Positions 1 through 6,666 of a stretch of 8,278 nucleotides of DNA are shown here, in pieces; the stretch's first letter is position 1; each line of letters opens with the position of its first letter. The notes under the pieces are model-generated. The model was not told the DNA's origin. It did not search any database and saw only the letters and a list, made by a program, of their open reading frames with translations. The DNA is from Phycisphaerales bacterium (GTDB lineage Bacteria > Planctomycetota > Phycisphaerae > SM23-33), in contig PMYM01000078.1 in NCBI GenBank assembly GCA_003171235.1, forward strand, positions 1 through 8,278, read 5' to 3'. A program made the position numbers and the translations under genes.

Positions 1-23
1 ATTGAAAATTGAAAATTGAAAAT
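1..23. repeat. Short tandem repeat ATTGAAA x3
   Basis: Three exact head-to-tail copies of the heptamer ATTGAAA fill positions 1-21 and a partial copy follows, ending just before folP. The array may extend left of the window. It supplies the TTG at 9 that could be mistaken for the folP start. Its role is unknown; it could be a slippage-prone upstream element or the end of a larger intergenic repeat. Confidence 0.7.
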
Positions 24-29
24 CCCTCC

Positions 30-875
30 ATGCCTGCCAGTCTTGACGAAATCCTGAACTCCCACCGCACCCACCGGCCGGCGGTCATGGGCATTCTCAA
101 CGTCACGCCCGACAGCTTCTCCGACGGCGGGCAATTCCTCGATCCCCGCGCGGCCATCGCCCAGGCCCGGCGCATGACGGACGAAGGGGCCGACATCATC
201 GACATTGGGGCCGAATCCACCCGGCCGGGCTCGGCAGGCGTCGCCCCCCAGGAGCAGATTCGCCGGCTGGAAGCGGTCTTGCCGGCGGCGGCGGGCCTGG
301 GGATTCTGGTCAGCATCGACACCACCAGTTCGGCCGTGGCCCAATACGCCCTGGATGCCGGTTCGGCCATAATCAACGACATTTCGGCCGGGCGCGACGA
401 CCCCGACATGCTGCCGCTGGCCGGGCGGCGCGGCTGCCCCGTCGTGCTGATGCACATGCTAGGCAGTCCTCGGACCATGCAGCTTCAGCCGCGCTACCAG
501 AACGTCGTCGGGGAGGTGCGGGCGTTCCTGCAGGAGCGCCTGGCGGCGGCCCGGCAGGCGGGAATTCCCCGGGAGAAATGCATAATTGACCCGGGGATCG
601 GCTTTGGTAAGCTGCTCGAGCACAACCTCGCTTTGCTGGCGGGCGTAGATAAGTTGACGGAACTGGGCGTGCCGGTGATGGTGGGAGCCTCGCGGAAGAG
701 GTTCATCGCCCAGTTGGGCCCCGGCGGCGCCGAGCCGGCAAGCCGCCTGGGCGGCAGCATCGCCGCCTGCCTGGAGAGCTACCGGCGGGGCGCCAGCATC
801 TTCCGCGTGCATGACGTGGGACCTGTCGTCCAGGCCCTGCGATTGGCCGAGGCCCTGGCAAGACAGAGTACCTGA
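30..875 (+). CDS. folP: Dihydropteroate synthase
   Basis: FolP joins 6-hydroxymethyl-dihydropterin pyrophosphate to p-aminobenzoate to make dihydropteroate, a cytoplasmic step of folate synthesis and the target of sulfonamides. The 281-residue product has the family's normal length and TIM-barrel motifs in order: GILNVTPDSFSDGG (21-34), DIGAESTRPGS (58-68), NDISAG (116-121), MHMLGSPRTMQ (141-151), IIDPGIGFGK (185-194), the substrate-binding GASRKRF (219-225) and a C-terminal RVHDV. I chose ATG 30. The frame also opens at TTG 9, but that start lies inside an ATTGAAA tandem repeat and adds seven residues the family does not need. Neither start has a clear SD. cdaA follows after a 128-bp gap; folP next to cdaA is a neighbourhood known from other phyla such as Bacteroidetes. 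Function is near certain; the start is less so. Confidence 0.96.
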   Translation: MPASLDEILNSHRTHRPAVMGILNVTPDSFSDGGQFLDPRAAIAQARRMTDEGADIIDIGAESTRPGSAGVAPQEQIRRLEAVLPAAAGLGILVSIDTTSSAVAQYALDAGSAIINDISAGRDDPDMLPLAGRRGCPVVLMHMLGSPRTMQLQPRYQNVVGEVRAFLQERLAAARQAGIPREKCIIDPGIGFGKLLEHNLALLAGVDKLTELGVPVMVGASRKRFIAQLGPGGAEPASRLGGSIAACLESYRRGASIFRVHDVGPVVQALRLAEALARQST

Positions 876-935
876 TAGCCAGTGGCCAGTGGCCAGGGAC
901 GGCGGCGCCGCCTCTTGGTTACGGGCTACTGGCTA
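876..935. repeat. Imperfect inverted repeat with nested palindrome between folP and cdaA
   Basis: The arm TAGCCAGTGGCC (876-887) pairs with GGCTACTGGCTA (924-935) with one mismatch. The enclosed segment carries a perfect 12-bp palindrome, GGCGGCGCCGCC (901-912). The left arm starts right after the folP stop and continues as a CAGTGGC direct repeat. A pyrimidine-rich, T-rich run follows at 947-961. It could act as a partial terminator or attenuator between folP and cdaA, or be a degenerate dispersed repeat built on the unit CCAGTAGC. The spacing from stem to T-run is poor for a classical terminator, so function is uncertain. Confidence 0.5.
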
Positions 936-1003
936 CCGTCTACTGGTTTTCTTTCTTTTTTGGGGTTGTCTGGCGAGCCAACTTGCATTATCGGTAGTGG
1001 GCC

Positions 1004-1870
1004 ATGGACGATTTACTCCGTTCCATCCTGAGCTACTTTCAGCGGGTAAGCACCTACGACCCCTCCGTGGTCATGGTGGAGATGCTGCTGATCGGGCTGG
1101 TGGTGTGGTGGGCCGCCAGTTTTCTGCGCGGCACGCGCGGGGCCAGCCTGGTCAAGGGTGCGGCGTTGGCGCTGGCGGCGGTGTACCTGTGCATCCGCCT
1201 GCTGCCCAAGGACCGCGGCTGGGAGCGCATCGAGTACCTCTACGGCAGGTTCCTGCTGTTTGCCTTTGTGGCGCTGGTGGTGGCTTTTCAGCCGGAGCTG
1301 CGGCGGGCCCTGGGCCAGATCGGGCGGGCCAGGGTCTTCGGCGGCCCGCGCCCCTTCCGCCAGGAGGAGATCGACGCCCTGGCGGAGTCGGCCGCCTTTT
1401 TCTCCCGCAACAAGATCGGGGCCATCGTGGCCATCGAGCGGCGCGATGGCCTGGGGGCCCAGATGCGCAGCGGCACGCCCCTGGACGCGGAAATGTCCAG
1501 CAACCTGATAAACACCGTCTTCTTCCCCGGCACCCCGCTGCACGACATGGGCATGATCGTCCAGAACGGGCGGATCGCCGCCGCCGGCTGCCAGTTCCCC
1601 CTGGCCGAAAGCGACGACGTGGACGCCTCGCTGGGCAGCCGCCACCGCGCCGCCCTGGGATTGGCCCAGGAAACCGACGCCGTCGTGCTGGTGGTCAGCG
1701 AGGAGACCGGGCGCATCTCCATCGCCTGCGAAGGCCAGCTTTACGTCGGCCTGAGCAGCGAGGCCCTGCGCGAGCTGCTCCGCTCCATGCTCCTGCCCAA
1801 GCGCAAGCGAAGTTTCACTGACCTGCTGCGCCGCGTGCGGCAGGAGCAGGAGGTGATCGACCGCCGATGA
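1004..1870 (+). CDS. cdaA: Diadenylate cyclase, CdaA type (membrane-anchored DisA_N domain)
   Basis: CdaA condenses two ATP into cyclic di-AMP, a second messenger linked to potassium, osmotic and cell-wall control. The 288-residue protein has the family layout: three predicted transmembrane helices (about 22-41, 49-67, 81-96), then a cytoplasmic diadenylate cyclase domain (about 110-270). Recognisable blocks are SGTPLDAEMSSNL, FFPGTPLHDMG (D181), GSRHRAALG (R213-H214-R215) and VVSEETGRIS. The usual DGA triad reads D181-M182-G183 here and the usual GTRHR reads GSRHR, with no gap in the alignment to the B. subtilis sequence as I recall it. The metal-binding Asp and the RHR motif are kept, so activity is likely but not certain. 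The stop overlaps the cdaR start (ATGA). No strong SD precedes ATG 1004. Confidence 0.94.
   Translation: MDDLLRSILSYFQRVSTYDPSVVMVEMLLIGLVVWWAASFLRGTRGASLVKGAALALAAVYLCIRLLPKDRGWERIEYLYGRFLLFAFVALVVAFQPELRRALGQIGRARVFGGPRPFRQEEIDALAESAAFFSRNKIGAIVAIERRDGLGAQMRSGTPLDAEMSSNLINTVFFPGTPLHDMGMIVQNGRIAAAGCQFPLAESDDVDASLGSRHRAALGLAQETDAVVLVVSEETGRISIACEGQLYVGLSSEALRELLRSMLLPKRKRSFTDLLRRVRQEQEVIDRR
1849..1858 (+). promoter_or_regulatory. Extended Shine-Dalgarno for cdaR
   Basis: GGAGGTGATC sits in the 3' end of cdaA, eight bases before the cdaR ATG at 1867. It is complementary over ten bases to the usual 3' end of bacterial 16S rRNA. With the ATGA overlap it points to translational coupling, keeping CdaA and CdaR in step. 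The same bases also encode CdaA residues near its C terminus, so chance from codon constraint is possible. Confidence 0.65.
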
Positions 1871-2922
1871 GCGCCTCGCCCCGACAGCGACTGGCCCAGC
1901 GCTTCTCCCGCCGCTGGTTCTACGAGAACTTCAAGACCCTGCTGTGGGTGGCGGCGGTGACGGTGCTGGTGTGGATTTACGCCGACCTGTACTTCACCGA
2001 CACGCGCGACCTGACGGGCGTGCTCCGCATCCGGGCCGACGGCGAAAAGCTCGTGCTGCTCAGCCCCCAGACCATTCCCCTCAGCTTCCGGGTCAAGGGC
2101 AACCGCTACGCCGTCGACCGCTTCGCCGACCGCCTGGCCCGAAATGGGTTCTCAGTTTACGACGCCGGCGCCCTGGGCATCGGCGCCCACACCAAGCGCA
2201 CCCTCGAACTGCTGGAGGGACTGGGCGAATTCCGCGGCTCGGGTTTGCAGATACTGCTGGCCCAGCCGGAGGGGATCTCGATCAAGATCGACCAGCTCAA
2301 GAGCCTGACCCTGCCGGTCCGGCTGGGCAACGTCACCGGCGGCGACCTGGCCGACAAGGTCTCCATCGTGCCCGAGAAGGTCGTGGTGACGGCGCCGGGC
2401 TCGCTGCTGAAAGACATGGATCCGGCCAAGGCCGCTCTCTACACCGAGAACCTCGATCTGCGCCACGAGCCAGCCGATAAGGAAGTCACCCGCGAACTGG
2501 CCCTCCAGCCGCTCGAAATCCCCGGTTCCCAACTCTCCGACCGCACCGTCAAGGTCACCTTCCGGCTGCAGAAGGAGGCCCCGGCCCGCCGGGACTTCAC
2601 CATCAACGTCCAGGTCCAGGCCCCGCGCGGCTGGGAGGAAGACGACACCTGGAGCCGCTACAAACTGGAGATCAAGAACCCGCTGGAGTGGAGTAACCGT
2701 GCCGTTACGGTGGTCGGCCCGCGGAGCGACCTGGACAAACTGCGCCCGCAGGACATCAACGCCTTCATCCTGCTCAAAGAGGACGACAAGAGCAAGGTGG
2801 AAAGCTGGCTGCCCGGTCAGGTGCAGGTGAGCTTCCCGCCCGGCCTGGACGTCCGCCTGGCCGAGCCCTTGCCGCCCCTGGACTACAAGCTGGTCAAACG
2901 ACCGGAGGTGCCCGCCAACTGA
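1867..2922 (+). CDS. cdaR: YbbR-domain protein, CdaA regulator (CdaR-like)
   Basis: CdaR proteins are single-pass membrane proteins with extracytoplasmic YbbR domains that bind CdaA and modulate c-di-AMP synthesis. The 351-residue product has a basic N-terminal tail, one transmembrane helix (about 22-39) and then a long soluble region rich in beta strands. At least three YbbR-like segments can be seen: about 60-100 (IPLSFRVKGNRYAVDRFA), about 145-240 (LPVRLGNVTGGDLA through VTAPGSLLKDM) and about 255-340 (YKLEIKNPLEWSNRAVTVVGP). The start ATG overlaps the cdaA stop and has an extended SD. glmM, the usual third gene of the Firmicutes cdaA operon, is absent; the next gene is convergent. Sequence similarity between YbbR proteins is low, so the name rests on topology plus position after cdaA. 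Confidence 0.88.
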   Translation: MSASPRQRLAQRFSRRWFYENFKTLLWVAAVTVLVWIYADLYFTDTRDLTGVLRIRADGEKLVLLSPQTIPLSFRVKGNRYAVDRFADRLARNGFSVYDAGALGIGAHTKRTLELLEGLGEFRGSGLQILLAQPEGISIKIDQLKSLTLPVRLGNVTGGDLADKVSIVPEKVVVTAPGSLLKDMDPAKAALYTENLDLRHEPADKEVTRELALQPLEIPGSQLSDRTVKVTFRLQKEAPARRDFTINVQVQAPRGWEEDDTWSRYKLEIKNPLEWSNRAVTVVGPRSDLDKLRPQDINAFILLKEDDKSKVESWLPGQVQVSFPPGLDVRLAEPLPPLDYKLVKRPEVPAN

Positions 2923-2948
2923 CAGGGTGCCGGCTATTGAAATCTGAC

Positions 2949-3620
2949 TTATCGAGCCGGGGCGCTGGTTGGCTCTTTTGCAGGAATGGCCACTGCCCCA
3001 TCGACAATGTTGTAATCGATGGCCTTGCCGGTTGACTCCAAGAATATGAGTCCGATGGCCTCCTCCAGGGTGATGCCCTTACCCTGAATGTGGACATAAG
3101 TTCTTCTTTTTATCCCTGCCTTCGACAATTCGTCCCAGTAGATCTTCAATTCCTGCCTGCTGCTTTTCTCGAGGAATCCTAGAATATCGGAGAGCTCTAT
3201 CCCGTTAAGGTGCATTTTTGGCACAGTACCCTTAAGTCTCTGGCGTGCCTGACTGTCTTGGGGACTTTCCCCGTCATGGGACTTCTGCAAGTACTGGACG
3301 TATTCCTTCAGGATCTCAGGCCGCGCCAGGAGTATCACGTTGCCGACGCCCGTGACCTCTAAAGTAGGTTCTTCTGTCCCCGAAGCCGAACCCGCCACCT
3401 CCTCCAGCACGCGGCGCAGCGGAATCCTGGTTCCTGATAGGTTTATGGGGACCTGCCCATCTATTCCTATGGCGACAATATTCGCGAAGGAAACGTCCCG
3501 GCAAAACTGCACGACGTCACATGCCATTATGCCCTCGAAACTCACTCTTGACAGAATCATGCTAAGTTGGCGTTGGACTGCTGGGGAAGCAGCAATTGGT
3601 GACGTTGACATAGAGGCCAT
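2949..3620 (-). CDS. Orphan protein with two STN-like repeats
   Basis: I do not recognise a specific gene. The 223-residue product has two copies of a beta-alpha module resembling the secretin/TonB short N-terminal (STN) fold. Copy 1 is about residues 24-99 (VSFEGIMACDVVQFCRDVS, then VPINLSGTRIPLRRVLEEVAG and VGNVILLA). Copy 2 is about 134-214 (MHLNGIELSDILGFL, then VHIQGKGITLEEAIGLIF and VDGAVAIPA). A charged linker joins them. Such modules usually act outside the cytoplasm, yet no signal peptide or membrane helix is visible. ATG 3620 is the first start after an in-frame stop at 3648-3650; Met4 and Met21 are alternatives. GAGGG before Met32 (3527) would be an SD, but starting there cuts into repeat 1. 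The gene is convergent with cdaR (26-bp gap), and a sampled 60-bp line has 50% GC against 67% in a sampled proA line. It could be a foreign or decaying gene, or the remnant of a longer secreted protein. Confidence 0.7.
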   Translation of the reverse strand: MASMSTSPIAASPAVQRQLSMILSRVSFEGIMACDVVQFCRDVSFANIVAIGIDGQVPINLSGTRIPLRRVLEEVAGSASGTEEPTLEVTGVGNVILLARPEILKEYVQYLQKSHDGESPQDSQARQRLKGTVPKMHLNGIELSDILGFLEKSSRQELKIYWDELSKAGIKRRTYVHIQGKGITLEEAIGLIFLESTGKAIDYNIVDGAVAIPAKEPTSAPAR

Positions 3621-3709
3621 TATAATGTTTATGCGTATACTAGGCCATTAAGCCCCTGCAAAAGCAATTCTCAGTCCCTTTAAGCCGCGGGACGGCGTCT
3701 CTCTAAGCC

Positions 3710-3767
3710 CAGGGCGGCAGCCCTGAGAACGAAAGGCGTCGCGAATCAAGCCCCGTAGGGGCGCCTT
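3710..3767. repeat. Hairpin cluster A
   Basis: Three inverted pairs lie close together. CAGGGC (3710-3715) pairs with GCCCTG (3720-3725) over a GGCA loop. GCCCC (3750-3754) pairs with GGGGC (3758-3762) over GTA. AAGGCG (3733-3738) pairs with CGCCTT (3762-3767) and encloses most of the second hairpin. There is no T-run after them, so they do not look like terminators. They resemble dispersed intergenic repeat pieces, although no second copy is in the window. Confidence 0.5.
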
Positions 3768-3789
3768 GGGTTCAAGCAGGCGCAAGTCG

Positions 3790-3874
3790 GGTAGGGCGTG
3801 CGGCTTCTTGGCCGCACGCGCAATCCGGATCGGCACAGAATTGCGCGTGCAACCCAACAGTTGCACGCCCTACC
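3790..3874. repeat. Three-hairpin palindromic element with an enclosing stem
   Basis: A perfect 12-bp outer pair, GGTAGGGCGTGC (3790-3801) with GCACGCCCTACC (3863-3874), encloses three abutting hairpins. H1 is GCGTGCGGC (3796-3804) with GCCGCACGC (3811-3819). H2 is GCACGCGCAAT (3814-3824) with ATTGCGCGTGC (3840-3850). H3 is GCGTGCAAC (3845-3853) with GTTGCACGC (3860-3868). All share the hexamer GCGTGC or its complement GCACGC in alternating orientation, so outer and inner stems compete for the same bases. A cloverleaf or alternative folds are possible in single-stranded DNA or RNA. It may be a REP-like or miniature mobile repeat, or a structured RNA; the sequence alone cannot decide. Confidence 0.7.
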
Positions 3875-3967
3875 TGGCCATCTTTTTCCGCACCAGGAAA
3901 TCTTCTGAGAGACTGGCGCGGCGATGGGAAAAAAACGCCCAGGCCCGGCGGGCCGGCAAGAATTTAG

Positions 3968-4023
3968 CCGGGGGCGCAGCCCCGAGCATAGCGAGGGGCG
4001 GAGCCCCCGGTGAGGGGCCCTCA
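3968..4023. repeat. GC-rich inverted repeat with alternative hairpins
   Basis: CCGGGGGC (3968-3975) and GCCCC (3979-3983) pair with GGGGC (3995-3999) and GCCCCCGG (4003-4010), making a 13-bp stem broken by one 3-by-3 internal loop. Each arm can also fold alone: GGGGC-GCA-GCCCC on the left and GGGGC-GGA-GCCCC on the right. A near-perfect palindrome, TGAGGG-G-CCCTCA, follows at 4011-4023. No T-tract follows, so a simple terminator is unlikely. Confidence 0.6.
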
Positions 4024-4389
4024 GCAAGACAAAGCGAGTGTCGTGATCCAAACCGACTGATCAACCTGACTCGCGATGCCGTGATCCAACCGCGCCTTCC
4101 CGGGCGATCAGGTCAACGGCAGACAAGAAACTCTCACTTAGGTGGTCACGGCACTGCCTCTGGCCTTGTCGGGGCCGATACCGGGGGCTGCGCTGCGCCC
4201 GGCTGCGCCGTGGCCTGCTCCGCCTCCGGCTAAAATCTCACCGCCCCATCCGGGCCTTGCTATTCCAATGCGTCAGGCGCTCCGCTTTCAGTTGGATTAA
4301 TGGCGTCGCGCCAGGACTTGATCTGCATTCTCTGTATTATGGGGAGATCTCATGGATACACCTGCGACGGGCCGACCTGTTATCCGGAT

Positions 4390-4417
4390 TTGCCAACGCC
4401 GCTTCTGCCTGTACAAT
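4390..4417 (+). promoter_or_regulatory. Predicted sigma70-type promoter for leaderless proA
   Basis: TTGCCA (4390-4395) and TACAAT (4412-4417) each match five of six consensus bases and are 16 bp apart. Transcription starting seven bases after the -10 element would begin at A4424, the first base of the proA ATG, giving a leaderless mRNA. This agrees with the lack of an SD before that ATG and with the family's usual N terminus. Confidence 0.6.
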
Positions 4418-4423
4418 GTTGCC

Positions 4424-5680
<1,257 letters not shown>

Positions 5681-5708
5681 CGGCAAAGACCATTTTGTCC
5701 CGTATTTA

Positions 5709-5738
5709 CCCCCCGGCGCGAGCCGGGGGGTTCTTTCT
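5709..5738 (+). terminator. Rho-independent terminator after proA
   Basis: A perfect 9-bp stem, CCCCCCGGC (5709-5717) with GCCGGGGGG (5722-5730), is closed by a GCGA tetraloop of the stable GNRA class and followed by the T-rich TTCTTTCT. It lies 28 bp after the proA stop and in the convergent gap before the zinc-ribbon gene. The opposite strand lacks a good T-tract, so it acts mainly on proA. Confidence 0.88.
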
Positions 5739-5758
5739 GTCCCCCTGTTCCCCCCTTA

Positions 5759-6532
5759 CTATTGGCGCAGGCGTTTCTGCGTGGCCTCCACCTCCGCCTT
5801 TAATTGATCGGCGGTCAGGCAGTCGATCTGGCCGCTCAGGCGAAGCAGGAATGCCTTGCCCGCGTGCGGGGCGTCGGGCTCATACACCACCACGTTCTGG
5901 GGATCGTCTTTTTCGGTCTGCCCGGGGATGTAGATAAAGTCGGTCTTGGTCTTGGGGCAGCGCAGGTTTTCGGGTCCGGCGTAATTCCTCTCGATCAGTT
6001 CGTGCAGCGTCGTGGGGCTGCGCTGCTCCGCCTGGCGGAAAATCGCCAGCGTCTTTTGCAGGTTGGCCAGGTTTTCCTTGCAGGTCACCTCCTGGGCGTA
6101 GGTGCGGGCGTCGACGAGGGTCTGGGCGTAGTCGCCGCCGGCCTGGCCCGCCTGCTTGAGCGTCCACATCACGGCGTAGATAAGCCCGCCCGCCAGGGCC
6201 AGCACGATTCCCACGGTTATGAACTTCCAGGCGTTCCTTCCAGCCTCGCTGGGCGGGCGGACCCTGCCGGCGCCGGCGCGGCCGCACTTGGGGCAGCTCT
6301 TGCCTGGCTTGGTGGGCGTGCCGCAGATCGGGCATGGCGGCTTGCGCGGGCCTTTATCGTCGCCCTGGCCCTGGGCGGTGGCGAAGTCCGATGCTGCCGC
6401 AGCCGCCCCGGCGGCATCGCCCGGAATCACCTGCACCTTCTGGCACTTGGGGCAGCGGACGCTCCTGCCCCCCGAACCGTCGCGCACCGCAATGTCCGCG
6501 CCGCAATCGCCGCACTTGAACTGAATGGCCAT
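5759..6532 (-). CDS. Membrane-anchored double zinc-ribbon protein with pseudopilin-like C-terminal part
   Basis: Function unknown. The 257-residue product starts with a zinc ribbon (C7, C10, C27, C30), then a low-complexity Ala/Gly/Asp linker, then a second CxxC pair set (C67, C70, C80, C83). A single transmembrane helix (about 104-125) follows. The C-terminal part (about 134-257) is presumably outside the cytoplasm and resembles the soluble part of type II secretion pseudopilins: a helix with CKENLANLQKTLAIF, a P-x-x-L-x-E-L turn and ENLRCPKT, with Cys 151 and 192 able to form a disulfide. The start at 6532 was chosen over upstream starts because the zinc ribbon begins right there and GGGAG lies six bases before it. 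The product is short for a transporter or kinase. It could link a cytoplasmic sensor or adaptor to an envelope domain. It is divergent from nadC and convergent with proA. Confidence 0.85.
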   Translation of the reverse strand: MAIQFKCGDCGADIAVRDGSGGRSVRCPKCQKVQVIPGDAAGAAAAASDFATAQGQGDDKGPRKPPCPICGTPTKPGKSCPKCGRAGAGRVRPPSEAGRNAWKFITVGIVLALAGGLIYAVMWTLKQAGQAGGDYAQTLVDARTYAQEVTCKENLANLQKTLAIFRQAEQRSPTTLHELIERNYAGPENLRCPKTKTDFIYIPGQTEKDDPQNVVVYEPDAPHAGKAFLLRLSGQIDCLTADQLKAEVEATQKRLRQ

Positions 6533-6565
6533 GGCCGGCTCCCAAGGCAAATCATCGCCTCCATC

Positions 6566-6596
6566 AGTGTACGCCCGCCGCGCCGGCGGGAAAAGT
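6566..6596 (-). promoter_or_regulatory. Possible promoter with palindromic spacer for the zinc-ribbon gene
   Basis: On the minus strand a -10-like TACACT (6571-6566) lies 17 bp from a weak -35-like TTTTCC (6594-6589). The spacer contains a perfect inverted repeat, CCCGCCG (6574-6580) with CGGCGGG (6584-6590), which could be an operator. The -35 match is poor (three of six), so this is tentative. A start near 6559 would leave a short leader holding the GGGAG SD. Confidence 0.35.
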
Positions 6597-6651
6597 GCCT
6601 GCTCGGGGCGGGTGGCGTGCCGGCTCCGCTCTCCCGCCGCGTTGAGTAGTT

Positions 6652-6660
6652 TGGTATGCT
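6652..6660 (+). promoter_or_regulatory. Extended -10 element for leaderless nadC
   Basis: TGG-TATGCT forms an extended -10 element (TGn plus a hexamer matching four of six bases). The hexamer ends at 6660, so the expected start is A6667, the nadC ATG itself. There is no convincing -35 and no SD. The arrangement is the same as at proA, which raises confidence in both. Confidence 0.5.
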
Positions 6661-6666
6661 TTGCCC

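Larger units (their letters stand above)
3621..4423. other. Long non-coding stretch, rich in palindromes
   Basis: About 800 bp lie between the STN-like gene and proA without a convincing gene. Open frames here on both strands are low-complexity (Arg, Pro, Gly, Ala), have no recognisable domain and overlap one another across the hairpins. The stretch holds at least three separate inverted-repeat modules (3710-3767, 3790-3874, 3968-4023), a smaller hairpin (CCGGG at 4181-4185 with CCCGG at 4198-4202), a 10-bp direct repeat CGTGATCCAA (4042-4051 and 4080-4089), and the proA upstream region. No tRNA, rRNA, riboswitch or transposase was recognised. Confidence 0.75.

Noticed and set aside
986..991. 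CATTAT as a -10 element for cdaA
   Set aside because: It matches four of six bases only, and the nearest -35-like TTGTCT (966-971) leaves a 14-bp spacer, too short to trust.
811..1821. Long plus-strand open frame of 336 codons overlapping folP and cdaA
   Set aside because: It is a shadow of cdaA in another frame. The translation is Arg/Gly/Pro/Ala-rich with no domain, while the other frame gives a clear diadenylate cyclase.
3618..3627. CATTATAATG palindrome as a promoter for the STN-like gene
   Set aside because: The TATAAT on the minus strand overlaps the ATG itself, and no good -35 lies 16-18 bp upstream, so it could not drive that start. It could only serve a start further inside.
3710..4023. 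CRISPR array
   Set aside because: The repeats are inverted and of differing sequence, with no regular spacer spacing and no cas genes.
3746..4051. Minus-strand open frame of 101 codons in the palindrome island
   Set aside because: Translation of repeat DNA; Arg/Pro/Cys-rich with no domain, and it overlaps other equally poor frames.
3766..4233. Plus-strand open frame of 155 codons in the palindrome island
   Set aside because: It runs straight through the hairpin modules, has low-complexity composition and no recognisable domain or SD.
4318..4340. TTGATC and TATTAT as a promoter before ATG 4352
   Set aside because: The spacer is only 11 bp, too short for a sigma70-type promoter.
5804..6649. 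Plus-strand open frame of 281 codons opposite the zinc-ribbon gene
   Set aside because: Shadow frame without domains; the minus strand has ordered Cys pairs, a membrane helix and an SD.
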